A stretch of DNA of 64,000 bases from Glandiceps talaboti. Taxonomy: Eukaryota > Hemichordata > Enteropneusta > Spengelidae. A program made the position numbers and the translations under genes. The stretch is taken from the NCBI RefSeq assembly GCF_964340395.1, contig NC_135549.1:29274095-29338094 (forward strand), read 5' to 3'. This document shows positions 40,497 through 51,623 of the stretch, piece after piece (the stretch's first letter is position 1; every line of letters begins with the position of its first letter). The notes beneath the pieces were generated by a model. The model had not been told where the DNA came from, did not search any database, and was given only the letters and a program-made list of their open reading frames with translations.

Positions 40497-40896
40497 AGTA
40501 TAATAATAATATAATAATAATAATCTTCATTTATACTGGATAGTTCTTTTAAGTATATAAACATCATCGCAAACCACGGCCTCTTTTACGGCACTGACGA
40601 AACGTGCTGTAAGAACAGGTTATTTTGAAGTGTAGCAGAAGAAAGAACAGCTCTGGTTTGCGAGAATGATAAACACTTGTCTCCCAAGAAGTCCAGTGAG
40701 GGCCATCCCTCATGGGTTCAGTGTTAATGCAGGAGGAAACTGGAGTACCCGCAGAAATCCAGTGTTGTTCAATAGTCAAACTGAACGGCACTCTTCTTTC
40801 TTACTTACAGGTAAATTTAATCAAACCCTGAATGGGGTTTGAACCCCAACCACAATAATAAGAGGCAAGTGGTTTGACCTCTCCGGCCACCGACAA
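40497..40896 (-). mobile_element. tRNA-derived SINE with ATT-rich tail
   Basis: The minus strand begins at about 40896 with a tRNA-like head: box A TGGCCGGAGAGGTCA (40889-40875) and box B GGTTCAAACCCC (40845-40834). A body of about 300 bp follows, including GGGTACTCCAGTTTCCTCCT, a motif that recurs in the cores of many animal SINEs. It ends in an ATT-repeat tail (about 40532-40502). The A and B boxes are an RNA polymerase III internal promoter (established knowledge). The head looks most like a Leu/Ser-type tRNA, but this is not certain. The 75-codon minus frame inside is not a gene. Confidence 0.85.
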
Positions 40897-41392
40897 CGCA
40901 GTATCTGTCTCTGTCTGTCTGTCTGTCTATATAGTGCATGTGTCTACACACTTGTATAAGTGTGTCTGTGTGAGTGAGTATGTACATAAGCACTGTTATA
41001 AAGTAGGCATCATTTTAAAAACAGTGTCTCCTACTGTTCTGTGGACATTTCTAATCAAACCTTTGAAATCATTTTACATCAGTATCACCTACAATTCTGA
41101 CAACCATTAGAAAGCTGAAGGAAGTACTTTAAAATGAAAACTTAAGGTATAAAAACTACCTCAATTATTTGTGGAAGGAAAAGCGCTATTTCTCACACTC
41201 AACACTATTGGAATTCATGGTAGGTGATAGCAAATCAATCACGTACGTATAAATTCTTCCCCTAGCTACACTTTCATCTCTCCCTATCTTACCAAATGAA
41301 AGACAACATCTGCTTACCACACCCTGAATACATAACAATGTACACAATTGAGAAAGCTATCATTTAGATGGCACTCAATATCTAGTAACGCA

Positions 41393-41640
41393 ATTTTTCT
41401 TTCACCGCCACAACAGCTTCAAGATAACCGTATCTTAAACTATAGGGTTGTTTTTCTTTCATTACCACAAAAGATTCAAAGATACACAATGTGTATATAG
41501 TAAACATCTAGCGCCATTTCTCTTTCATCATTTCTACGATAGCTTTAAGATACAAAAATATAATATCAAAATATAATAGCAAAAAATATAATGCAGTTTC
41601 TCTTTCATTGCTACAACAGATGCAAGATAAACACAGCATT
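41393..41640. repeat. Degenerate 60-70 bp tandem repeat
   Basis: Four units of 'tttctctttcatt(g)ctacaacag(c)ttcaagataca' with AT-rich spacers. The frames at 41508-41797 are products of this repeat. Confidence 0.8.
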
Positions 41641-43464
41641 ATTGTTTGCGTGCCAAGCAGCATTGGGAAAAATAATTGACAGGGGATTGAAAGTGAAAAA
41701 AATGTTGTTTTTTTATAAACCACAGGACAAGGATCCCACAAGTTTCCTTTCTTTCATTTTGAATGAATGGAAAGCATCATTAGTCTTGACAAGCTGAAAT
41801 TAAACATATCTATACTACGTCACCTTCTCTGTTAAATACCAAGAGTATAATATTATCAATGTATGGTACAGATTCCAAGCTGTCAGTTACTGATATTTTC
41901 ATGACAAAAAAGGTGCAACAGAGAAGCTAGAGGTACTAAATCAGACTAGACAAGTCTACATAGAAGACACACACCCCCTCAAATACTAGAGCATTGATTT
42001 GAGACTCTATGTTACTATGTATTACAGTTTTTTAAAATACAAATATGGCTACCATTCATTCACATTTGCATATGTCATAAAAAAAGTGATGTGTATATGT
42101 CCCATATGACATATCACCTTTGTGCCAGGTTTGAAAGAAATTGGATATTGCATATTAGAGAAACTTGATGACATATTGTGAAAAGATGGACGAATGCACA
42201 GACACAGAGCCCATTTTAATAGTCAGGGGACTAAAAACACTTATTAATCCTAAATGTCTATGGACTGCAGGATTATAGTTATATACATATATTTAGTTGA
42301 CCTCTGATTGTAGTAATAAGTTCAATCCTGGTAATGTTGATGAGACGATTACAAAAATGTCTGATTACTTTCCTAGACCATTATATTCTGACTTTTAAAG
42401 GTAGACTTACAGGACTGTACTGCGACATTTTAACGATGTCGACAATCTTGTGATGAAATTACCCCAATCTGTGCATGAAAAGTTGAGAGTACAAAAACTC
42501 CTTTATCAACTAAGGCAATGGAACTTTTAATGATCACAAGTATCAATTTCTTTAGGCTGGGAGAAAAGATTGCATTGCTGCATTCAAATAATCAAATATT
42601 AAAGTAAAACTGACAGCAAACACTGGAAAACACTTTTTTTCTGCAAATGTGACTCCTTTGGCTAACAATCAATAACATGTCTGCTGGTAACTTTCTATAG
42701 CTGTCAGTTTATCTACTTTTATTTCATACATTCACACCTACTACCTACTAATCTTAAATGGTTAATTTTAAACCGAGTTATTGGTTTGTCACTTTGACCC
42801 TAACATACAAAGCAAGACCTGCGGCTGTCAGCACACCAGGAACTAGAGAATATTTAAATGACGGCCAATCAATTTACAGCGTAGTCTGTTCAATCAATGA
42901 CATCCTGATGGAGGAAGACAGGTAGGAATGATCCAAACTAGACTGATTATTTCTGTAGGCTAGGCCATTAGCAATTTACTGTAAATAGGTAGAAGAGACC
43001 TGAAGACTGTAATTGCTCCATCATGTCTTATCATAGCCATACATCCAGTGCTTCGTGATGGGTTTCAGGATTGAAGTTGATTCTTGACAGACACAAATTC
43101 TCCTGGTGGTTTTAAGCATGGATGGAGGTACACACAGGTGTTTTACATTTTGTATGTCACCTCCTTCATAAAAAAAAAATTCCAAAATCACAACAATGAC
43201 AAGATGTTGGACCTGCATGTGGGGTAACATTTAGCCAACTGGGAAAAACATTCCACATGTCTGTAATGTGGATGAGCTGATTGAGTTTACCTGGGACCTT
43301 TCCATTTCCCATATTGACACTCGCTACATACGAGATGTCTTAGGTATTCATGCAAGACTACGGAATGTTTCTTTTGTCATATAGATACAAGTGTAGAACA
43401 CTACTGAGATGTAAACCTACATAACTCTGTCACTAGTATTTGTATGTTATGTAGACATACCTCT

Positions 43465-43526
43465 GTTACATTATTGCATGCACTTTAGTGTACTGCGTTA
43501 CATTATTGCATGCACTTTAGTGTACT
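43465..43526. repeat. Perfect 30-bp direct duplication
   Basis: 'gttacattattgcatgcact' plus 'ttagtgtact' is present at 43465-43494 and again at 43497-43526 without a mismatch. Confidence 0.95.
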
Positions 43527-44089
43527 AAGTCAGGGGTAGAATACCATATGGGAACGTCAGCCCAACCATCAGCTGTATACTGGTGTACTACACCATAAGA
43601 ATGTCAATGAATGCATTTACAGTAAAAGCAGGTAAAATCTACATTGTACTTGAGTTCGACAGGTATTTCACTCGAGTTGCAATCAGTATTAATATTGGAA
43701 CAAATATGGAAATGCATGCAAATTGTACAAGACTTCTCCTCTCTGTTACCAAGGTTCCCAAAGGTTATCAAAAGTGCAGACTTTGTATTATTTTCTTGTG
43801 ACATTTACGAGTGGCCAATAAAACAAACAGTGATGTATACTACTACTAGTATCACAAATCAACAGTATCTCATTCCCTCGCTTATATAAACATCTAAACT
43901 ACTCAATTCATAGAATATAAATTTCTATCACATCGTAGATCTTTAGACATCACACAATTTTGTATTCAGATTACGTATACAGTATCGAGTGCTTTTCTGA
44001 ATCTCTTCATATATACAGTAGACATTACTATAATTATGTATGTTGAATGGTTAATATAATATCAACACTCCCTGCTTCTTATCATTAGA

Positions 44090-44770
44090 TTTCATTACCC
44101 AATATTTTTTTTTGTTCAGCTGAAGAAAATATGAGTGACCTAAAGGGGTCTTGTTACTATGAGTTGCTAGACAAGTACTGACCACCATCCTTCGGTCACG
44201 AGCTTGAGTCTTTTACAGACGAATGAAGTAAAATATTGAGAAATAATATGACTACTGTATACGTCCTCAAGCATAATATAAAATCAGCACAAATTCATCG
44301 TGCAATTTGGAACTTTAGACTCGTATTTCAAACACCACAAAACCAGTGAGTTGTCATGATGTAGAATGACCAGGGTATAAAATCCATATTTTCAGTTCAA
44401 AGACAATATCTTGGCTTGTGTATCGTATAATTAGATGTTACTCCCCAATATTTTTCTTCGTTCAGTTAAGGAAAATACGAGTGACATAAGGGGTCTTTGT
44501 CACTACCTTTTATAAGTCACGAGTATTTTCCCACTGAAATGAAGAAAAATATTGGAGAATAACATATTATACCTGGGCCAGTATTATCAAAGAAAAATTG
44601 GGGAAAGTACAGATAATTTTGAACGTTTTGACTTAAAATTTCGAACACAACAGAACCAGTGACGTAGACATGTGTTGTCATGACATAGACGCACATTGTC
44701 ATGATGTAGAACAACCAGAGTATATATTCCATATTTTTTGTTCAACTTGGCTCATGTATACATCATATAA
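44090..44770. mobile_element. Family C element, head-to-tail dimer
   Basis: Two direct copies, about 44090-44425 and 44430-44770, about 340 bp apart. Each starts with a foldback ('acccaatatttttttttgttcagc…' or 'ctccccaatatttttcttcgttcag…', ending 'gaatgaagtaaaatattgag' or 'gaaatgaagaaaaatattggag'). Each continues with 'ttcgaacac(a)ac(a)gaaccagtg…tcatgatgtagaa…ccag(a/g)gtata'. The first copy is the more diverged. Confidence 0.75.
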
Positions 44771-46297
44771 TCATCAATATCATATTAGTTTTTATAGAAA
44801 TCTTTGTGTAAGTAACAAGATGTGAATGGAAATATTACTTAAAAGTACTCACACACATTTCAAAGTTGGATGTGTTATGTGGTTGTGAAATGTATTACAT
44901 GGCTTGTATTATGCATTATTCGTATATAGAATTGATGCGCCAATGGCATTGTAGCACAACTGTATACTTTATGTGGGTTTTGTCAAATGCAAACAAGAAC
45001 TGGATGGTATCAACAAAACTCAACTCAAATGGTTTCAAAAATTTATATTTCTTTTTTTTAGAAATATTTATACATGCCATAATTTTCCTGTTGATATGGG
45101 CAGCATCTTCACTGCTAGGTCAATTATGTCAGTTTCGTGTAGACGCTAGTAATTAACAGGGCCTCAGTTACACTCCTACACCAGTTTAATATTACCGTCA
45201 CAATATTGTAGTCACTATTTATGAGAACGAAATCATCATACTAAAATAGTCATAAAACTCAAAGCAGCTTATGTGTAATAAAATATTTGCAGTGAAATGG
45301 TTCTTCAGTCCTTCTGGGCTTGACATTTATCTATTATTTATAGGTAGTACAGACGAGTTTCTCACTTCATTAAAAGCATTATGGGTATAATAAACCTTTA
45401 TAGAGGCATGTCATATCATTTTTTTTCTTTCAATATTTCAAACTTAAATATTAACCATACATGTAAGTAGATATGTAGTAAAATTAAATGACACCTATAG
45501 AAACTACAAATGTACCAGAAAATTAAATTTAAAAAAACATATTATTTTGATAAATTAAATTGTAATAAAAATAACTTAAAATAATGTCTGAATGGCTCAT
45601 TAAACCAGTTAATGGTTCCTTTGACCTGAATAACTGGTAATTTTAGAGGAAATACATGCAAAACAGGACTGACCCCGCAGGATGCGTGCTCTTATTAAAT
45701 AATGTGCAGTTAGAAAAAGTAACAAAATAATGACCCATACAGAGCATGATTCATGCTCATTATTTAAATAGAAACTGAGTTACTTCTTTAGTATGATTAC
45801 ATAAAGAGAAAATACAATGGTAGCCATTTTTATGTCTGGCTTGACAACTATATTTACTAAAATTGCTAAATCTTATCCGAATTTCGGTAGGTTAAAAAAA
45901 AAATCTCATTAACATTGCTACTGTAACAGTTTATCATTTGACACAACAAACTTGTTTCATTTTAATCAATACCTGAAAAGTATACATTGCTACTACTATG
46001 TTACAATGCATACAAGCATGATCTGCTAAGATAATGGTGGTGTAGACAAAGAAAATGTAGCACTAGCAATGTTGGTGAGATTTTAGTAATACCAGACGAG
46101 GGCAAGAAATAATGTTGGTAAATTTTTGCTAAATGTAGCAATTCTTTGTTGAGCTTTTGTGAGCTTTTATTTCAAGTAAACTGGTTTCCATCAGCATGGG
46201 ATTAAAGTTGAAAACGTCCCTTATGATGACTTCAAATTAAGTTTGAAGACAGGCTAATACAGCCACTAGGCATTATTTCAAGCTTGTCATTACTCAC
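44771..46297. other. No gene found
   Basis: AT-rich. A 96-codon plus frame at 44866-45156 ends with a hydrophobic stretch (about 17 residues), but it has no family resemblance and no supporting splice sites. Confidence 0.5.
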
Positions 46298-46366
46298 TCT
46301 CCAAGTTCTTGTCTCCTTGGAGATTTGGAATGATTGAATTCAGAGATGTGATCAGATCAGTTTTGC
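46298..46366 (-). CDS. Candidate downstream exon of the ZZ/EF-hand gene
   Basis: A 69-nt stretch bounded by a fair acceptor (ATCTAATTGCAG) and a consensus donor (GTGAGTAA). It is open only in the phase-1 frame, giving KTDLITSLNSIIPNLQGDKN then LES. The pattern 'TDLITSLN' resembles what follows the last EF-hand in many Ca2+-binding proteins. Exon 10 ends in phase 2, so at least one unseen exon would have to lie between. The same frame is open some 27 codons upstream with an ATG, so a chance ORF is equally possible. Confidence 0.25.
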
Positions 46367-47280
46367 CTGCAATTAGATAGAACTTTAGATACAGACCACC
46401 TCTGATGACACTAGCATGGTACATACATTTTGTATACATGTATATAGGTCTTGGAATTAATCATCTAAGGTAATATGCCAGTAGTGTACTAAGTTTGCAA
46501 ACACATCTTCAATTGGGCAACTTCACCTATTCACGACCACAGAATGAAATCTCATTTAGGTTACTCACTGTACATTTGTACATAGGCAGTGTGAATACAA
46601 TGGAAGCAAGTCTACATAGAAGACACACTAACCCCCCACCCAACACCCTTTCAAATACTTTACATCTATTCTATGTGACTGAAGGGTGACATTATTTAAA
46701 AGAAATTAGTGGCAACAAATATGATACAACAAAAGAGTCTGTGAAAGCAGGAATGGCTGGCTTTAAAAAATTGACCCTGAAAAAGTAAAGGTCAAAGGTC
46801 AAGGTATAAAAACAAAATTTACAGCAAATAATATGGGGATAGACACATGAATGGAGTCTCTTCGGATTAAACTAAATTATGATCATTGTTCCATTACAAT
46901 TCTGCCGATGATAAAAGTAACACCTTTTAGCACCTTCTTGTACCTGTACCCATATGGTGAATAACGCCACCATCCTACGCTTTGGGGCTATGTGTAAATA
47001 AAACTTGTTTGTCTAAACTAAGCATCTTGCTGGAACTCGTTGACACCTCTCAATCCGATAATGGTCAGTAGTTGTACCTCAGATCACAGACAAGAAACTG
47101 AGTTCCTTGCCTGTGCTCAGATGTTGTACGTACCATGGATCACAGTCCTGCTTGCAGACGGTGCACGCGTTTCGCTCAACACCGTCCTACGAAAAGTAAC
47201 CAGCCTATAGCGAGTGCGAAAACAAAATGCTTTCGCACCAATAACAAAATAATTACATATAATTTTTTTTTATAAAGCTA

Positions 47281-47520
47281 TCAAATATTAGCAATCGGTC
47301 GAATATGTACTAATTTTACATCTTTTTGACGATAGTAGTCGCTGGTACGATCACAAAAAGTGTCGAAATCGGAACTTTTCCAGTTCCGACTGATTTCAAA
47401 GTCCCGCCTTACAAACTCCGCCACATTTGATCGGGCGTCCACTTGGGCATAAATTACGATTGAACTTGTGATTTCGGGATTTCTGGTCCTCCGGACTGGG
47501 ACTAGTACTGTTGTAGCCAA
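47281..47520 (-). CDS. Unrecognised open frame, doubtful
   Basis: 79 codons without a stop, from TTG (no ATG in the frame) to TGA. The peptide is polar and coding-like, for example VDARSNVAEFVRRDFEISRN, and the DNA is CpG-rich, unlike the AT-driven chance frames elsewhere. In-frame stops lie immediately upstream, so if real it would have to be an internal or broken exon, but I see no good acceptor. No family recognised. Confidence 0.2.
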   Translation of the reverse strand: MATTVLVPVRRTRNPEITSSIVIYAQVDARSNVAEFVRRDFEISRNWKSSDFDTFCDRTSDYYRQKDVKLVHIRPIANI

Positions 47521-47673
47521 GGCGAGATAAAATTACTAAATAGTCGATTTATTGCTGATATTTGAACACAGATGCGTTAAATCTTTAGTAACTAGCATTT
47601 CAGGTAAGCCCAGGTTTCACAACTGTCTCTTTGTAGGCGACTTACTCCGTATGCAAGCAGGGCGACATGGACC

Positions 47674-47703
47674 CTCAGACCACTTGTTGTCAACCGGTCT
47701 GAG
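47674..47703. repeat. CTCAGACCACT hairpin
   Basis: CTCAGACC-ACTTGTTGTCAACC-GGTCTGAG forms a hairpin. Related hairpins are at 48321-48355 and 60047-60073, and a half copy at 49221-49231, all close to Family F elements. Confidence 0.75.
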
Positions 47704-48320
47704 ATGGATCATAGACCCTACGAAATGGATGTAGCCTAGTAGAAATGTCTATATTTGTGAACAGTAAGGAATGTCTCTCAGATAGACTGTACAATGTTGT
47801 GTCAATCAAGGCCTCTTCGCAGGTTTGTGAAAATGATGCTGGGGACTAATCTCCATTTCAAAAAGGGAAGTTTTTCTAACTGAAAAAGGTGTTTGTCCTG
47901 AATGTTCGATAACTTGCATTTCCGTCATTTTCTCGTCTCTGTTAATTTTAGCGACGAAGGGATATGATATTCTATAGAACGCCTTTTGTTTTACCAATTA
48001 CAAACAATAGCATGTGAAGGGCGATATAATGTTGCCTTGTCCGAGAAACGGGAAGTACACTAGCTGTTTTTACTTCACTGCTCACACTTACATTGAAGAG
48101 CTATGTAGTCATTAATCTTGGCTAGTCTATTCTATTGTCAAACAGAATTTTCCCTCAAATTCAACATCACTGTCATAATATATGCGAGAAAGGTTTACAA
48201 CGTTTAAACTTTATTCATCCTGGATTCAATAGCAAGTGTACATTCTTTGATGACGGATTTGCGAGTGCAAAACATTATAAAAGCACGGGACTGCAATTTT
48301 GTTTTCCTTGTCTGTGTAAC

Positions 48321-48355
48321 CTCAGACCACTGAAAATATTCATTAGTGGTCTGAG
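48321..48355. repeat. CTCAGACCACT hairpin, perfect 11-bp stem
   Basis: CTCAGACCACT and AGTGGTCTGAG are perfect inverted copies around a 13-nt AT-rich loop. It lies 131 bp to the left of the Family F element at 48487, and probably belongs to the same larger mobile unit. Confidence 0.85.
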
Positions 48356-48486
48356 TCTGAGTTGGAACACATCTCCGTTTATAGTGCTAGTTGTGTGTAT
48401 TCACTAAGCCGTTTCAATATAATAATCATATGGACGTTTTATTTTCAACATCACGCAAACCATTGGCCTCTTTTCATGGTAGCGAT

Positions 48487-48641
48487 TAGTCTATCTACTA
48501 GACCTCGGATGTTCTTCCAATACAATACGACACACGACCGAACATCGCTATCGAGGATGGAACATCCAAGGCAAGCCCTCACTGCGAACTTTGTTCGCTT
48601 ATAGTATCGAAAGAAAGCACGAACATCTAGCAGCAAGACTA
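48487..48641. mobile_element. Family F TIR element with 9-bp direct repeat GGTAGCGAT
   Basis: A 155-bp element bounded by GGTAGCGAT at 48478-48486 and again at 48642-48650. It starts TAGTCTATCTACTAGACC and ends CATCTAGCAGCAAGACTA, so TAGTCT…AGACTA are terminal inverted repeats. The outer 35 bp also pair loosely (gatgttcttcc against ggaacatc). A duplication of 8-9 bp fits hAT-like or related transposases (inference). Non-coding despite an 83-codon minus frame through it. Confidence 0.82.
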
Positions 48642-49096
48642 GGTAGCGATTTGACAGACGCCGACAAAATCGAATTTTAGACTCTAATATTACTCTTCGC
48701 ACGTACAGAGTACTTTTTATAGGATAATATCATAAAAAGTGAATCAGAGCAAGCATCTAACCTAGAGTCTAAAATTAGATTTTATCCGATAATGGATATT
48801 TGTGTAATGCCGCATCTTCATGGGGTTAGGTGTAAAAAAGACGGGTCAAAGTTTGGAAATGTGCACTCAGAGAACTGTGACACAACTGCTGACAGAGAGT
48901 TCTCAAAGCATATTTCAGAGCTAAGGTGGCTATTGTCCTGCGTGTTCATTATAAAGCAGCCAAGTTCGCGTCACAATTTGTGAAATAACGCTACGACATT
49001 ATACTAAACAATGAAGAATAAATAAGCCTTTGAAGTTTCTGTGCTCCTACGTACTATAAATACTTCCTATGAATCTGGCCACAGCTACTCATGTCC

Positions 49097-49211
49097 TAGT
49101 CTAGCTGCTAGACCTCAGGTGTTATTCCGAATTTACAATACGACAAGGATGGGCGTTCGCCATCACAGCGAACTTTGTCGGGAGAAAGCCCGAACGTCTA
49201 GCAGCAAGACA
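49097..49211. mobile_element. Family F TIR element, second copy
   Basis: Starts TAGTCTAGCTGCTAGACCTC and ends GAACGTCTAGCAGCAAGACA. Same ends as 48487-48641 but shorter (about 115 bp), with 'gcgaactttgtcgggagaaagcccgaac' inside. No direct repeat is visible at its edges. The half hairpin AGTGGTCTGAG follows at 49221. Confidence 0.7.
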
Positions 49212-49578
49212 ACTTTCTACAGTGGTCTGAGTGTCCATGCATACAATGAAAAGATGGACAAAAAGATTATGCAAATACCCGACACTTCTTTATTTCTGTT
49301 GATATAGATGATGAGGCCAATTAACACATTTCTACCAGCTTAGCATATTAACTAACCTCGGAAATCCGAGGTTGGGAAGTTCTCAATTGGTCACACTTTA
49401 GCATCGGAGAGAATAGAAATGACTACAAATATGGCCACCAGCTTAATTTACATAATGTCCTGAAATAAATTAACGTACATCTGTCACAGACAATAGGTCA
49501 CCTGTGTGCCAAGTTTGAATGAAAGCTGATATTGCATGTCTGAGAAATGATGTAAATACGGCTGCTTAGACAGACAGA

Positions 49579-49746
49579 TGGATTTATTGTAGGTTTCATT
49601 TATTGCGACAGAGAAAGAGGAAAGTACACGTTGTATAAATGTTAGACAGTCTGAATTACGTTCTAGGATTTATTGTAGGTGTCATTTATTGCGTCAAAGA
49701 ATGAAGAAAGTACATGTCCTATAAATGTTTAATAGTCTGAATTACA
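49579..49746. repeat. Tandem duplication, about 97 bp
   Basis: 'gatttattgtaggtttcatttattgcg … agtctgaattac' occurs twice, the second starting near 49670, with about 15 differences. Confidence 0.85.
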
Positions 49747-50378
49747 ATTCAAACCATAAACCCAAAACATAGCATCATCTGTCACAATAAAATCTTAAAT
49801 GTTTCTAACAACGCAGCATTTAATTGTTTGGTTCAACAAAAATTATTAGCTTTGTAACAGGGTACTAGATTAGTTCGACTACAGACAAATTGCACTTTGT
49901 TGGTCTTTTTGTTGTTCGACAGGGCTTAAGTTAGACAAATAGTTTGCTAAAATATACTAGTCACAAGGCTCAATTTGGTGAATAAAAACAGTTTATTTGA
50001 TGTTTCTGTCTGTATAGAAGACTTTCCTCTGAATAATTGAGATGGAATACTGAGGTGTGCTGTATGCTGGTCAGTCAAATAACAGAATTATACTTAACAT
50101 ATAGCCTATAGCCTATAGTACAACTTACATTTAATTGCCTGACATGACAAATTTTCACTATCAAACATTGCTATATTTTCTTTGTACCATTAAGTCATAC
50201 TTATCTCAGTAGATTGCTGTCAAATCATTTATACAATACATACTTTCATGAATATGTCAACGTTGCAAACAATTAACAGAAGAAGGTAATTTTAGGAGAG
50301 ATATAGATCTAAAAAAAATGTTACATTTCAAAATTCATTGATCTGCATGATAATTCCAGGAACTGTTAGGGTCTCTTT

Positions 50379-50379
<1 letters not shown>

Positions 50380-50438
<59 letters not shown>

Positions 50439-50454
50439 TTGGGGGGGGGGGGGA
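50380..50454. repeat. (GT)n microsatellite with poly-G
   Basis: About 28 GT dinucleotides followed by a G tract. Confidence 0.97.
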
Positions 50455-51244
50455 ATGTGGTAACTCAGGAGGCCATGTAACCACATACATATAGCGTTGT
50501 AAGAGCTCAAAATCTGCAACTCAAGATGTCCTTACATGTACATGTACAACAATACCACTCTTGAAATGTGTTTCTGAGCCATAATAATATATAAATTATA
50601 TACAAATGTACATGTATGACCCATGAAACTGCAAATGTCTGTCCAAATTAATACCAAAAAAACCCCGCATAAACCATAGTCTTGCAGCATGAGTGATTAG
50701 ATGACAATCTCATTAAACTAAGTGAATTTCACTGTTCACCTCATTGTATATATGCACACATTTTTAATATAAAATCTGTCTTCTTCAAGATAGAATAGTG
50801 TTTGTCAAAAGTATATATACCCACATATAATCTACCACAGTTTCTCAGTTATTTTATCAGGATTCCCCACCAAGCTGAAAGTAAATGTAATTGCGGTATG
50901 GCAATCCATGCAAGTTTCATGCACACATATATTAATGCATGTGCAGTGCGACAAGCATAACTCATGGTGTTGACCATGAAATCAAATCTTTGTTATCTTA
51001 CTTGCAAACCAGTGTTCTCTCCAGGATAGATTGCAAGGATGTGGGCTTATTTGCATATTAACAATTTATGTATAAATAACATGGTAGTTTGCATAAATGA
51101 TCAGTATATAGTATGCATGTCAATAACATTGCATACTCTGACATATATACATTGTATGGACATTGGGATCAGTCATTTCACTTCATACTTTCATGTGAAA
51201 GTATTGTTATCATATTGTAATTCACAAAGGATGGTAGACCACTT

Positions 51245-51420
51245 TTGGAGCATGGTAGAAACCTGCCAAGAATGGTGGCCTGGGTGACAAGGATGGTGTT
51301 AGCACCATGCTTTCTCTATAGTGGGGAGAACACAGCATGGTAGAAACCTGCCAAGCATGACAGCCTGGGTGACAAAGGATGGTGTTAGCCCCATGCTTTC
51401 TCTTTAGTGGGGAGAACACT
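51245..51420. repeat. Tandem duplication, about 86 bp
   Basis: 'catggtagaaacctgccaag … ctttctctttagtggggagaacac' occurs twice; a few base changes. Lies just downstream of exon 10. Confidence 0.9.
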
Positions 51421-51524
51421 ACCTACATGTAGGTGGTAAAATTGCATTTCACATACTGAGAATTCATCATTTTCTGGCCTCCCACAACATCACTGTGCAT
51501 TCATCCACACACACATATGCCTAC

Positions 51525-51623
51525 CTATCATTGAGATCTACATCAGCCATTTTAAAGACGTTATCCACCATTTCATCTATTGCATCCTGGGACATAGCTT
51601 CCATCACTGGCCACATGCCTTCC
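51525..51623 (-). CDS. Exon 10: first half of EF-hand 3
   Basis: A 99-nt exon with acceptor GTTATCTTTATCCAG and donor AG before GTAGGC. Residues 388-420, REGMWPVMEAMSQDAIDEMV then DNVFKMADVDLNDR. The entering helix and the first loop positions Asp415, Asp417 and Asn419 are typical of an EF-hand; the intron splits the loop. The next exon should begin with a residue-8 Ile/Val and a Glu at position 12. I could not find it between here and 46 kb. The intron to exon 9 (3.5 kb) holds the 73-bp satellite and a foldback element. Confidence 0.88.

Larger units (their letters stand above)
38366..44089. other. No gene found apart from repeats
   Basis: Contains the Family A fragment, two degenerate tandem repeats and the SINE; G-rich 'ggtgggg' repeats lie at 40044-40080. 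Between them only AT-rich DNA. Confidence 0.55.
46940..49280. other. CpG-richer island with element cluster, no secure gene
   Basis: CpG is frequent throughout, unlike most of the window. The region holds two Family F elements, three CTCAGACC hairpin modules and the open frame at 47281-47520. It may be a CpG island or a patch of younger inserted DNA. It contains several open frames of 60-90 codons on both strands that overlap the elements and are not convincing genes. Confidence 0.55.

Noticed and set aside
40826-40896. True tRNA gene
   Set aside because: A and B boxes are present, but the acceptor stem does not pair and the sequence runs on into a SINE body with an ATT tail.
44866-45156. 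96-codon frame with a hydrophobic C-terminal part
   Set aside because: No signal of conservation, no splice context; AT-rich DNA easily gives Phe/Ile/Leu runs.
48451-48702. 83-codon minus-strand frame with likeness to the frame at 59878
   Set aside because: The shared peptide (VVLYWKN…) comes from the Family F element in both places, a non-coding TIR element with stops in other copies.
50800-50890. Possible terminal exon for the ZZ/EF-hand gene (good acceptor TTACTTTCAG, phase fits, early stop)
   Set aside because: The sequence matches a diverged unit of the 73-bp repeat and lacks the expected end of EF-hand 3.
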